A stretch of 64,000 nt of DNA from Cherax quadricarinatus (taxonomy: Eukaryota > Arthropoda > Malacostraca > Decapoda > Parastacidae), in assembly GCF_038502225.1 (NCBI RefSeq), contig NC_091355.1, positions 10,918,448 through 10,982,447 on the forward strand, given 5' to 3'. Position 1 is the first letter of the stretch. Every line of letters starts with the position of its first letter. The notes under the pieces were generated by a model that was given only the letters and a program-made list of their open reading frames with translations, was not told the origin of the DNA and made no database searches. Of the stretch, positions 1 through 10,715 are shown one piece after another. A program made the position numbers and the translations under genes.

Positions 1-62
1 ACAGCATGCATATATGATATATAGAGAATATGAGGTCGTTGGTTGCTTGGTTGCTAAATTAA

Positions 63-310
63 AGTCTGTCTACTACACGAGAGTCATTAAGGCTGCATGT
101 TACCTGTTCACCACTAGTCAAGAAATATTTTAACTCGGTGTATATACACTGAGAGATACACCTTTGTGTGTGTGTACAGCGCGTTGAAGAATGAGGTAAT
201 TGTGTAACATTCGGAAATCTTTATTGTGGAAACGTTTCGCCAGCCAGTGCCACTGACTGGCTTCCTACAAGTGACATGCAGCCTTAATAACTCTCGTATA
301 GTAGACATTT
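63..310. repeat. Short inverted-repeat element with decayed hammerhead-like core
   Basis: The left arm (about 63-107) and right arm (about 267-307) are imperfect reverse complements of roughly 40 bp. The interior, read on the minus strand, has a hairpin followed by GGCGAAACGTTTCC and AATAAAG. This is the same motif as the repeats at 2366-2512, 18597-18660 and 61753-61797. The box that would be CUGAUGA is degraded here. It is a non-coding interspersed repeat; the class is inferred. Confidence 0.55.
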
Positions 311-676
311 TAATTCTCATTCCTCAACTTGTCAGCTGTCTTAGCTATTAACATCACATAGCCTGTGAGCTACTAAGCAAGGCTGAAAACATTACCCATA
401 TCCACGCTGAATGACGGCAGGAAACCACAAGATATGCTAACCACATACAAGCTTATCATACGAATAACATGTCCTCACACCAAAACCAAGGAGAACAAGA
501 GACTACTGATATAAACTATGAAAGAAAAGGTGCCTATAACGTACTGAAATAAAATTACTTAAAGTGAGAGACCATATTCAAAGCTAACGATTACGATAAA
601 GAGCTTTCTCTGATCTAAACAAATCACTCAAATTGATTAACATTATTTAAGTATGAAACAAAAAGCGTGTACAGTA
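311..676. other. Unassigned AT-rich spacer
   Basis: I see no reading frame of note, no tandem array and no recognisable element. Confidence 0.4.
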
Positions 677-1000
677 CAGGAGACCTCCACTTTACGGCGC
701 TCTGCTTTACAGTGTTTCGCTAATACAGCAATTTTCAATTATATCCATTCATTTATTCAGACTTCCTACAATAAATATATTCACTATAAGCTAAGGACGG
801 AAATATTTTAAGGTAAATAACGTGTGTAGAGTATATGCATTTTTTAAGCTTAGCTCTATCGCTCACGTAATACATGATAGGATAAATGTCATCAGACTTA
901 TATGCATTTGAAATAGAAAAAAAAAGGCTATGTTTCACTTTACAGCGATTTTAGCTTTACATAGTCAGGACCTACCTGCTGTACAAGCGGGGCCTTCCTG
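677..1000. mobile_element. pogo-type MITE, TA target site
   Basis: The element starts CAGGAGACCTCC and ends GGCCTTCCTG, with TA on both sides (675-676 and 1001-1002). Its interior matches, in reverse complement, the interior of the element at 35453-36066. Both include phrases about a five-base-imperfect TTTACAGTG and a TTTATTGTAGGAAGTCTGAA segment. It is about 324 bp and has no coding capacity. TA duplication and CAG-type ends fit the pogo/Tigger branch of Tc1-mariner; assignment is by termini only. Confidence 0.65.
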
Positions 1001-1237
1001 TACTAAGATATTTATTAAGGACACATTTCGATCAGGGAAGGTTTTTTTTTATACCTTGGATTGAACGAGCTTACCCCGAGTAAAAGTCTCAAGTATCCTA
1101 GTACAGTATATGAGTCTTATTTCACACTTGTCGGTATCTGATACCATCTCTTAACTACATAGGTAAGACCGGTACCGGAGTACGCAGTGTCACTTATAAA
1201 CTCTCGTTTCATCAGGCATACAAAGAAAATTCAGAAA

Positions 1238-1392
1238 GTACACAAATAACCTGCACATAAGAGAGAAAAACCTATGACGACGTACCGGTCCGACTTGGAC
1301 CATTCACAAATCACAGCGTGATTTGTGAATGGTCCAAGTCGGACCGAAACGTCGCCATAAGCTTTTCTATGTGCGGGTTATTTGGGTACCGT
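1238..1392. repeat. Palindromic repeat, GGTCC...GGACCGAAACGTC family
   Basis: A perfect 27-bp inverted repeat (1287-1313 and 1319-1345) surrounds a 5-base loop, CAGCG. Weaker symmetry extends to about 1244 and 1385. The right half reads GGTCCAAGTCGGACC then GAAACGTCGCC. Related single-arm copies are at 15600-15715, 16400-16480, 17395-17465 and 60770-60850. The GGUCC/GGACC stem directly followed by GAAAC resembles stem II plus the GAAA box of a hammerhead ribozyme. No CUGANGA box is visible, so activity is not claimed. Confidence 0.65.
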
Positions 1393-1459
1393 TCCAGTTA
1401 CTGTATTTTGCCTTTTGCTTTTCTTCAAAATTGAGAAAATTTTGAAGTTTGCTACAATT

Positions 1460-1790
1460 CTGATGCAAAAACTACCAGGACTGGAATGCGAAGACGAGTC
1501 AAGAGAGTTAGATTTTGCATCAAAAGAAGCCAGGAGAATCAGAGGAGACATGATCACAACTCATAAGATCCCGAGACAAAACTGATGAGGACAGATTATC
1601 TGATATGGGAAGAAGCAACGATGGGACAACACGTAACTGGAAATTGGAAGTTTAAATGGAGGAACAATGACTAAGTGTACTGATCCTACACACTCGAGAA
1701 TGACAAACTCAGGTGAAAGATCACAACTGGAATACCTTAGATGTGTACAGAAGGCCAACGCAATACATGGAATCAAGAGGCCTCATCGGG
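1460..1790 (+). pseudogene. CR1-like LINE 3' coding remnant
   Basis: One frame around 1525-1575 reads RRIRGDMITTHKI. This is the motif just after the RT domain in the CR1-type LINEs of this window (compare 22615-22650 and 10640-10680). Stop codons follow at once and no RT core is present. It is a short, heavily decayed fragment. Confidence rests on one motif and the similarity to neighbouring copies. Confidence 0.5.
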
Positions 1791-1857
1791 GACCGAACCG
1801 TGGGGTGACCTCCGGAAGCGACTACAGGTATCATGACTCGCGAAATCGTAATAACGC

Positions 1858-2283
1858 GATTGTAAACAAACCAGGGAACGGGTGCGTTTTCAACCCATGG
1901 CGAATGAGTCGTAAGACTCAAGGTCAGTGCGTAAGCCCCTGGGCCAGCTGGCTACGATAAGATTCATCCAACTAGGTACATTTATACACTATAGACAGGT
2001 TAGCATAGGCCACACTGTGACCACAAAGCCGCCATGATGGCGGCTTTGAGGGGGCTTGAGAGAGTTTGTCACAGCCACACTGGGTGGAGATTCATCTGTA
2101 AAAATTTACATTTGTGGTCACAGTGGTGGCTCATGCTAACCTCTCTATGGTGTGTAAGTATACCTAGTTGGATGAATATTATTGTAACCAGCTGGTCCAG
2201 TGGTTTACGCACTGACCTGGTGTTTTATGACTCGCTCACCATGGGTTCAACCCCACCAGTTCCCTGGTTTGTGACTACAGGTA
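1858..2283. mobile_element. Fold-back pair of tRNA-derived SINE heads
   Basis: About 165 bp at 1858-2035 is repeated in inverted orientation at 2110-2283. The right copy reads, on the plus strand, a pol III A-box-like TGGTCCAGTGG (2193-2203), then GACTCGC and a B-box-like GGTTCAACCCC (about 2246-2256), as in tRNA-derived SINEs. At the centre is a perfect 12-bp palindrome around G2036. A related minus-strand head occurs at 35261-35345. It is a pair of convergent SINEs or a single fold-back element, not a functional tRNA, since the cloverleaf pairing is broken. Confidence 0.6.
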
Positions 2284-2365
2284 AGAGTAGACGAGAGAGA
2301 CTAAAAGGAGAGGGAGTAAACGACACAACTTAAACTAGGAACAAAAACAAGGCTCAAGAGGTAGA

Positions 2366-2512
2366 AAACTACTTATGTACAGATCAGGACATTTATTGTT
2401 GGAAATGTTTTGCCACTAGTAGCTTCTTCAGTCCTAATGATTACGACTGAGGATTTTCACTCGTGGCGAAACGTTTCCCCTAATAAATGTCCTGATCTGT
2501 ACATAAGTGTCT
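2366..2512. repeat. Inverted pair of hammerhead-like repeats
   Basis: Arms 2369-2434 and 2446-2512 are inverted copies of the repeat family also found at 61753-61797. The minus-strand copy has a CUGAAGA box (2431-2425), a GCU/GGC stem II and a GGA/UCC stem I, but AAAA in place of GAAA. The plus-strand copy has CUGAGGA (2447-2453), GAAA (2468-2471) and the palindrome ACGU, but a poor stem II and stem I. Each half therefore preserves a different part of the core. Confidence 0.5.
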
Positions 2513-2659
2513 TTCCCATATCTTATCGATATCACAATAATTTTCAAGAGGTACAAATTAAATCTCGAAGACAGAACTAAGCGAGTACGACTATCAGCTT
2601 CCATACACACGAGTGGCCAGGAGCTGTGAATCGACCCTTGTAACCACAAATAGGCGAGT

Positions 2660-2660
<1 letters not shown>

Positions 2661-2711
<51 letters not shown>
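2661..2711. repeat. (CA)n microsatellite
   Basis: An uninterrupted CA tract of about 25 repeats. A shorter CA tract is at 2934-2952. Confidence 0.95.
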
Positions 2712-2715
<4 letters not shown>

Positions 2716-3649
2716 GTGTTACACCTTCGCGTACGCCCGTGGGGAGCATTCGGCATGCGGCATCCACCCTTGACCCAGTCCTGGTGTGTACCTTCCTCCG
2801 TGCGGGCTTCCTGAAGTGTGGGTACGTGTGTATGAGCGCGCCCGCGCGTTTAATTATTGATACGTTTTATCTTGGTAAAGATCACAGCATTACACAACCT
2901 GGATATATATCTGCATATCACCCTCACTTGTAACACACACACACACACACAGGTAGAGAACACTTCCGCCAGGCCAGGATCCGGCAGGTATTTCCTCTCT
3001 GAATGTCAACAGTGAGTGGCTGGAACAGGAAACTGGCCGGTCCGGGATCCTTGACTTCCTTAACGGCTCTGTTGCCTAACTTAACTCGTTCAGGAAATAC
3101 AGTGTGTGCTTTCCCCCAAAGTGCCAAGGGTTTCCGAGAAGAATGTGGACAGGATGCAATGATGTGTGACGAGGCTGTAATGCTTGTGGTTGAGAAGGAC
3201 AAAAAGAGTTCCCATCACATTGTATATATTTTTCAATGAATGCTGCATAACTTATGGTATTTGCTATGTATGGAAACGTACATGTATATCATTCTATCTT
3301 CTTCTGCTGGGTTTCAGGGCCACTGACAGCATACGCCGTATCGAGCCCATCATTCTATCTCTGCATCATGCTGGTAGATCTTCGTTTTTTGTTTGCTTAA
3401 TATCACTCACGGATGCTGGCTTACCCCTACACTCTCACTTTCACCACAAACACTGCTTTGACCTATGTTGAGGCTGTTGACCCACTATACTTGTGAAACA
3501 GGAAAGTCCAAGTGAGCTGCAGATGGCTGTACCAGAGTCCTAGATCAGTCGCCTAGAAATGGAAATATTCAGAGTTCTGATATTTATGAATTTCCTCCCG
3601 CAAGTGTGGGAGAAATTTATTAAAACCAGATAAAGTGTCGTACAGGTAA
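2712..3649. other. Unassigned, possibly unique sequence
   Basis: This is one of the less repetitive stretches on the left side. Both strands have frames of 60-95 codons (for example 2924-3202 minus), but none shows a recognised domain or clear splice sites. I see no terminal repeats. A degenerate transition into the minisatellite starts near 3640. Confidence 0.35.
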
Positions 3650-6600
3650 AGCACCACACAGACGTAGAGGGTCACAGACATGTAGGTCCTCACAGACACG
3701 TAGGGCGAAACACAGACAGGTAGGTCCTCACACAGACAGGTAGGGCCTCACACAGACAGGTAGGGCCTCACACAGACAGGTAGGTCCTCACACAGACAGG
3801 TAGGTCCTCACACAGACAGGTAGGGCCTCACACAGACAGGTAGGTCCTCACACAGACAGGTAGGTCCTCACACAGACAGGTAGGGCCTCACACAGACAGG
3901 TAGGTCCTCACACAGACAGGTAGGGCCTCACACAGACAGGTAGGTCCTCACACAGACAGGTAGGTCCTCACAAAGACAGGTAGGTCCTCACAAAGACAGG
4001 TAGGGCGCCACACAGACAGGTAGGTCCTCACACAGACAGGTAGGGCCTCACACAGACAGGTAGGTCCTCACACAGACAGGTAGGGCCTCACACAGACAGG
4101 TAGGGCCTCACAAAGACAGGTAGGTCCTCACACAGACAGGTAGGTCCTCACACAGACAGGTAGGTCCTCACAAAGACAGGTAGGGCTTCACACAGACAGG
4201 TAGGTCCTCAGACAACTAGGTCCTCACAAAGACAGGTAGGGCCTCACACAGACAGGTAGGTCCTCACAAAGACAGGTAGGGCCTCACAAAGACAGGTAGG
4301 TCCTCACAAAGACAGGTAGGTCCTCACACAGACAGGTAGGTCCTCACACAGACAGGTAGGGCCTCACACAGACAGGTAGGGCCTCACACAGACAGGTAGG
4401 GCCTCACACAGACAGGTAGGTCCTCACAAAGACAGGTAGGTCCTCACAAAGACAGGTAGGTCCTCACAAAGACAGGTAGGGCTTCACACAGACAGGTAGG
4501 TCCTCAGACAACTAGGTCCTCACAAAGACAGGTAGGGCCTCACACAGACAGGTAGGTCCTCACAAAGACAGGTAGGTCCTCACACAGACAGGTAGGGCCT
4601 CACACAGACAGGTAGGTCCTCACAAAGACAGGTAGGGCCTCACACAGACAGGTAGGTCCTCACAAAGACAGGTAGGTCCTCACACAGACAGGTAGGTCCT
4701 CACACAGACAGGTAGGTCCTCACAAAGACAGGTAGGGCCTCACACAGACAGGTAGGGCCTCACACAGACAGGTAGGGCGCCACACAGACAGGTAGAGCGT
4801 CACACAGACAAGTAGGTCCTCACACAGACAGGTAGAGCGTCACACAGACAGGTAGGGCCTCACACAGACAGGTAGGTCCTCACACAGACAGGTAGGGCGC
4901 CACACAAACAGGTAGAGCGTCACACTGACAAGTAGGTCCTCACACAGACAGGTAGGTCCTCAAACAGACAGGTAGGTCCTCACACAGACAGGTAGGTCCT
5001 CACACAGACAGGGCGTCACACAGACAGGGCGCCACACAGACAGGTAGGGCGTCACAGACAGGTAGGTCCTCACACAGACAGGGCGTCACACAGACAGGTA
5101 GGTCCTCACACAGACAGGTAGGTCCTCACACAGACAGGTAGGGCGTCACACAGACAGGGCGCCAGACAGGTAGGTCCTCACACAGACAGGGCGTCACACA
5201 GACAGGTAGGTCCTCACACAGACAGGGCGTCACACAGACAGGTAGGTCCTCACACAGACAGGGCGCCACACAGACAGGTAGGTCCTCACAGACAGGGCGT
5301 CACACAGACAGGGCGCCACACAGACAGGTAAGGCGTCACACAGACAGGTAGGTCCTCACACAGACAGGGCGTCACACAGACAGGTAAGGCGCCACACAGA
5401 CAGGTAGGTCCTCACACAGACAGGTAGGTCCTCACACAGACAGGTAGGGCGTCACACAGACAGGTAGGTCCTCACACAGACAGGGCGTCACACAGACAGG
5501 TAGGTTCTCACAGACAGGGCGTCACACAGACAGGGCGCCACACAGACAGGTAGGGCGTCACACAGACAGGTAGGTCCTCACACAGACAGGTAGGTCCTCA
5601 CACAGACAGGGCGTCACACAGACAGGTAGGTCCTCAGACAGGTAGGTCCTCACACAGACAGGGCGTCACACAGACAGGGCGCCACACAGACAGGTAGGTC
5701 CTCACACAGACAGGGCGCCACACAGACAGGTAGGTCCTCACACAGACAGGGGGCCACACAGACAGGTAGGTCCTCACACAGACAGGGCGTCACACAGACA
5801 GGGCGCCACACAGACAGGTAGGTCCTCACACAGACAGGGCGCCACACAGACAGGTAGGTCCTCACACAGACAGGGCGTCACACAGACAGGTAGGTCCTCA
5901 CACAGACAGGGCGCCACACAGACAGGTAGGTCCTCACACAGACAGGGCGTCACACAGACAGGGCGCCACACAGACAGGTAGATCCTCACACAGACAGGGC
6001 GCCACACAGACAGGTAGGTTCTCACACAGACAGGTAGGTCCTCACACAGACAGGGCGCCACACAGACAGGTAGGTCCTCACACAGACAGGGCGTCACACA
6101 GACAGGGCGCCACACAGACAGGTAGGTCCTCACACAGACAGGTAGGTCCTCACACAGACAGGGCGTCACACAGACAGGTAGGTCCTCACACAGACAGGGC
6201 GTCACACAGACAGGGCGCCAGACAGGTAGGTCCTCACACAGACAGGGCGTCACACAGACAGGGCGCCACACAGACAGGTAGGTCCTCACACAGACAGGGC
6301 GTCACACAGACAGGTAGGTCCTCACACAGACAGGGCGTCACACAGACAGGGCGCCACACAGACAGGTAGGTCCTCACACAGACAGGTAGGGCGTCACACA
6401 GACAGGGCGCCAGACAGGTAGGTCCTCACACAGACAGGGCGTCACACAGACAGGTAGGTCCTCACACAGACAGGTAGCTCCTCACACAGACAGGGCGTCA
6501 CACAGACAGGTAGGTCCTCACACAGACAGGGCGTCACACAGACAGGTAGGTCCTCACACAGACAGGTAGGTCCTCACACAGACAGGTAGGTCCTCACACA

Positions 6601-7325
6601 GGGCGTCACACAGACAGGGCGTCACACAGACAGGTAGGTCCTCACAGACAGGTAGGTCCTCACACAGACAGGGCGTCACACAGACAGGTAGGTCCTCACA
6701 CAGACAGGTAGGTCCTCACACAGACAGGGCGTCACACAGACAGGTAGGTCCTCACACAGACAGGTAGGTCCTCACACAGACAGGTAGGTCCTCACACAGA
6801 CAGGGCGTCACACAGACAGGTAGGTCCTCACACAGACAGGTAGGTCCTCACACAGACAGGGCGTCACACAGACAGGTAGGTCCTCACACAGACAGGTAGG
6901 TCCTCACACAGACAGGTAGGTCCTCACACAGACAGGTAGGTCCTCACACAGACAGGTAGGTCCTCACACAGGGCGTCACACAGGTAGGTCCTCACACAGA
7001 CAGGTAGGTCCTCACAGACAGGTAGGTCCTCACACAGACAGGGCGTCACAGACAGGTAGGTCCTCACACAGACAGGTAGGTCCTCACACAGACAGGGCGT
7101 CACACAGACAGGTAGGTCCTCACACAGACAGGTAGGTCCTCACACAGACAGGTAGGTCCTCACACAGACAGGTAGGTCCTCACACAGACAGGGCGTCACA
7201 CAGACAGGTAGGTCCTCACACACAGGTAGGTCCTCACACAGACAGGTAGGTCCTCACACAGACAGGGCGTCACACAGACAGGTAGGTCCTCACACAGACA
7301 GGGCGTCACACAGACAGGGCGTCAA
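3650..7325. repeat. 3.7-kb minisatellite, 20-bp and ~15-bp units
   Basis: The basic unit is 20 bp, CACAGACAGGTAGGTCCTCA, with G/T and C/A variants (GGGCCT, CACAAAG). From about 5000 onward a shorter unit, CACACAGACAGGGCG(T/C), is interspersed, so the array changes composition along its length. A variant patch with GACAACTAGG recurs at about 4201 and 4500, 296 bp apart, showing internal segmental duplication. Long open frames on the minus strand simply translate the repeat (RTYLSVW, CLCEDLPVC) and are not genes. Confidence 0.95.
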
Positions 7326-7808
<483 letters not shown>

Positions 7809-7811
7809 CGT

Positions 7812-8190
7812 GCCGAATAGGTAAAATTGGTTAATTAGCAAGAACTCGTTTAAAATTAAGTCCTTTCTAAAAAATTGTCTTATACGTTTAAAGATATACT
7901 TCTTTTTCATTTATATTAATGTAAAAATTAATGATTTTGTATTAAAAGAACCTTAGAAAACTTAACTTCCCTTATTACAACAAGCGAAATTTATTTTAGC
8001 CTAATCCAACTAAATATATTTTAGATAAGTTTACAGTAATTTAATAATAAAGAAACAATGAAATATATTTTTTTTCGTTAGGTTCAGGATGTTTTTTGCA
8101 AAATTACTGCATACATAAGTTTTCGCTTGCCTTATTCAGCAACAAGAGCATTGCTATTTAAGCCAAAATCGCAAGTTTTACCTATTCGGC
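7812..8190. mobile_element. MITE with GCCGAATAGGTAAAA termini
   Basis: The left end GCCGAATAGGTAAAA is matched by TTTTACCTATTCGGC at the right end, giving a 15-bp terminal inverted repeat. The 379-bp interior is AT-rich and non-coding. Microsatellites flank it on both sides (GT/AT on the left, AT on the right), so it inserted into, or seeded, an AT array. The superfamily cannot be decided from the ends. Confidence 0.7.

Positions 8191-8263
<73 letters not shown>
8191..8263. repeat. (AT)n microsatellite
   Basis: About 70 bp of AT between the MITE and the Penelope-like 3' region. Confidence 0.95.
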
Positions 8264-8266
<3 letters not shown>

Positions 8267-8333
8267 TGCAATAAGATCACAGTAAACAGGTGATTTCAGA
8301 ATATGCAAAACAACCACTGTGAAAGAGTAGAGA

Positions 8334-8375
8334 AATTCCAAGCGCTTTCGTGACTACTCACATTATCAAGGAACT
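8334..8375 (-). ncRNA. Hammerhead-like ribozyme motif in Penelope 3' region
   Basis: Read on the minus strand: stem I AGUUCC (8375-8370) pairs with GGAAUU (8339-8334). The core box UUGAUAA (8369-8363) is followed by one extra U, and stem II is GUGA/UCAC with loop GUAG. GAAA (8349-8346) follows. Stem III is the palindrome AGCGCU (8346-8341), and the cleavage-site base is U (8340). The consensus box is CUGANGA. Here C3 and G8 are replaced by U and A, which could still pair with each other. Penelope-like elements are known to carry short-stem-III hammerheads. The fold is read by eye and activity is untested. Confidence 0.5.
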
Positions 8376-8536
8376 ATGAAAGTAAAGCATCCAAGGAAGG
8401 TATATAAGGGATCTGGCCAACACCTCACTATCAGATCCCACAACAGTTAAACACCTGACGCGCGCCGGCCCAACTGGACAGGTCCTTCGCACAACCCACC
8501 AACAAACTATTCTACCCAAGAAAATTTTAAAAATTA

Positions 8537-8908
8537 TTATTTGTCCAGTGTATTATTAAATTCCTCCCAAATTCTATTAATTATAAATGGATCTAATTTA
8601 TATAAACCAAAGGAAATATTCATATTGTCAAAACTGCTTTTTATGAAACAAGATTCAATTATATTCCTGTCAACCATGGACTTGCTTGATACTACTTTCT
8701 CAACTTTTTGAAAATCAATTGGATGATTAAAATCTTTTACATGAATAAATAGAGCATTGGAATCTTGTCCAGTTCTAATGCTATATTTATGTTGTTTTAA
8801 TCTTAGTTCGAGATTTTTACCAGTTTGACCGTAATAAACTTTATCGCAAATTTTACAAGGAATCTTATAGACACATCCATCAGCATTTTGGGGGGAATTC
8901 TTTATCAA
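8537..8908 (-). pseudogene. Penelope-like GIY-YIG endonuclease region
   Basis: This 123-residue frame has VYKIPCKICDKVYYGQTG near its start, followed by LRLKQHKYSIR. That is the VY...YYGQT...R..QH pattern of Penelope-type GIY-YIG nucleases, with the Cys pair (IPCKIC) usual in that clade. It would nick the target DNA for retrotransposition. The frame is continuous to its stop, but it is separated from the RT block by a frameshift at the T9 run (8912-8920 on the plus strand). It is therefore a broken copy. Confidence 0.8.
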
Positions 8909-9033
8909 AAGTTTTTTTTTACTGTATCAAGATTTTTGAATACAACTTTAATATTAAAAGTCTTAAGAAGAGAAGGCATATCAACCAAGTTTTCATGGTA
9001 AGGGAGACCCAACATATTTTTAGTTGAATAAGG

Positions 9034-9540
9034 CTAGTTGTCCCTTTTTGGATTGTAAAAAGTATTTCTAGCAACTTTAAAAGATTTATCAATTACATTT
9101 CTTGGGTATTTTAAATCATTACCTATTTCATAAATTTTGGATATTTCCTCATCTATGAACTCAGGACTACAAATTCGTAAAGCTCTCAAAAACATTGATG
9201 GGAAAACAGACAGTTTAACTCTATCTTGATGGGAAGAATAATAGTGGACATAGGAACAGTTATTTGTAGGTTTTCTGTAAATTTTAAATTTGAATTCATT
9301 ATTACCCTTAATAATTAAAACATCTAGAAAAGGCAACGAGTTATTTTCTTCAAACTCAACAGTAAAGTTTATAGAATGGGCTAAGCTATTTAATTTTCCA
9401 AGGAAATGGTGTATATCTACATTTTTGGGCATAAGACACAAAATATCATCAACATATATGAACCATTTAGCTCTATTAGGGAGGATTGTGTTAAGCAACC
9501 TTGTTTCAAAAAAGAGTGTTTGACTTGGGTGGCTTATCCT
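9034..9540 (-). pseudogene. Penelope-like reverse transcriptase C-terminal part
   Basis: This is open from about 9540 to a TAG at 9034. It contains WFIYVDDI (catalytic YVDD of Penelope RTs), then PFLDVLI and a KIYRKPTNN block typical of this family. The fingers and most of the palm upstream of YVDD are absent, so the copy is 5' truncated. After the TAG the same frame continues (PYSTKNMLGLPYHEN) to the frameshift near 8912, showing decay of one longer ORF. Confidence 0.8.
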
Positions 9541-9619
9541 AGCGTGAACCTATATAATGTACGTTTTATGTGACCATAACATCATTGCATCCACAAGATA
9601 TGACCACAACATCAGTGTA

Positions 9620-9727
9620 CCCACAAGACCTAATTAGAAAGTGACTTTTTTTTGTCTGGTGCCCAGTTTTGTGAAGCCCTATGATTTGAGCTATAGTTTC
9701 AGGTATTAAAGATTTCTTTTTACCCAT
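9620..9727 (-). pseudogene. Tc1-like transposase N-terminal fragment
   Basis: From an ATG at 9727 the frame reads MGKKKSLIPETIAQIIGLHK. This fits the first helix-turn-helix region of Tc1-type transposases (MGKKK..L....AQI.GLHK.G). The frame then loses similarity. No DDE core or terminal repeat is visible nearby. A C-terminal fragment of the same kind lies at 34731-35110. Confidence 0.5.
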
Positions 9728-9950
9728 AATCAAAGATGTACAGCCCCAAAACCGAAGGAAACACCTCACAAAAAATGGGACGGATGAGAGACAAAAGCGC
9801 AACACTTCCTTTCACCACGGCAGCCACGTGAGCACTGAGAAGTCACTGTGAAGTGTGGCGGAAGGCCGTGACGTCATGTTAACGGCTGCTACCCAGCAGA
9901 ATGTACTGACGAAAAAACAAACTCCTGTATGGTAGGCCTTTGATTTTTAT

Positions 9951-9992
9951 CACAGCATTATGCCGGGGCGCTCACCCCGGCATAATGCCGTG
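9951..9992. repeat. GC-rich 14-bp perfect hairpin
   Basis: GCATTATGCCGGGG (9955-9968) and its exact reverse complement (9975-9988) surround the loop CGCTCA. Pairing continues imperfectly outward. It lies in unassigned sequence between the Tc1 and CR1 fragments. Confidence 0.7.
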
Positions 9993-10305
9993 ACGAGCAC
10001 TGTACGTCAACATGATCGGGGACCCAACAAAAAACAATATCTTTGTGCTTGCTAGAGATACAGAGTAACCAGAGTTACATACGAAGAACCAGGGGATGAG
10101 GTGCATCAAATTTTCGTATAGCCTGTAAAGCACTACAGAAGTCTGAAACTACCACAAATGGTGACACGAGCAAAGATGCAATACGGATAAGTGCTATGAG
10201 AGTAGCATACAATTCAGCCGTAAAAATGCTAGCACATAAAGCAGTAATAAACTGTTACAACTTCAAAGAAACGAGTCGTAATCCCTTATAAGGAGGTATA
10301 CGGTA

Positions 10306-10715
10306 CTCACCTAGTTGTACTCACCTAGTTGAGGTTGCGGGGGTCGAGTCCGAGCTCCTGGCCCCGCCTCTTCACTGATCGCTACTAGGTCACTCTCCCT
10401 GAGCCGTGAGCTTTATCATACCTCTGCTTAAAGCTATGTATGGATCCTGCCTCCACTACATCGCTTCCCAAACTATTCCACTTACTGACTACTCTGTGGC
10501 TGAAGAAATACTTCCTAACATCCCTGTGATTCATCTGTGTCTTCAGCTTCCAACTGTGTCCCCTTGTTACTGTGTCCAATCTCTGGAACATCCTGTCTTT
10601 GTCCACCTTGTCAATTCCTCTCAGTATTTTGTATGTCGTTATCATGTCCCCCCTATCTCTCCTGTCCTCCAGTGTCGTCAGGTCCTTAAATGCCGGTGAT
10701 GGGCTCTTCATTCAA
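10306..10715 (-). pseudogene. CR1-like LINE 3' end
   Basis: On the minus strand a 108-codon frame reads LTTLEDRRDRGDMITTYKIL, then DVRKYFFSHRVVSKWNSLGS and VVEAGSIHSFKQRYDKAHG. It is followed by the non-coding 3' end that finishes CAACTAGGTGAGTAC. This is the post-RT C-terminal region of one CR1 subfamily in this window (other copies at 20740-21035, 21065-21930, 23318-23800). It is 5' truncated and lacks the RT core. Confidence 0.7.

Larger units (their letters stand above)
8264..9545 (-). mobile_element. Penelope-like retroelement, 5' truncated
   Basis: On the minus strand this contains the end of a reverse transcriptase (9498-9034) and then a GIY-YIG endonuclease region (8908-8537), in the order typical of endonuclease-bearing Penelope-like elements. 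About 270 bp of non-coding 3' region carries a hammerhead-like fold (8334-8375). The upstream RT core and any 5' terminal repeat are missing. One in-frame stop and one frameshift separate the two coding blocks. Confidence 0.85.

Noticed and set aside
1287..1345. Palindrome as a microRNA precursor
   Set aside because: The stem is perfect and only 27 bp with a 5-base loop, it belongs to a dispersed repeat family, and perfect inverted-repeat origin explains it better.
2924..3239. Overlapping frames at 2924-3202 (minus) and 3003-3239 (plus) as host exons
   Set aside because: No recognised domain and no convincing splice sites. One frame ends in a CA repeat.
5650..6289. Long minus-strand frames with CLCEDLPVC-type repeats
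   Set aside because: They are translations of the 15-20-bp minisatellite. There is no start context, no non-repeat sequence and no homologous domain.
3650..7325. Regular repeat that might be a CRISPR array
   Set aside because: The units are contiguous with no unique spacers, and the host is a eukaryote.
9951..9992. Hairpin as a bacterial-type terminator
   Set aside because: There is no T-run after it, and the window is eukaryotic.
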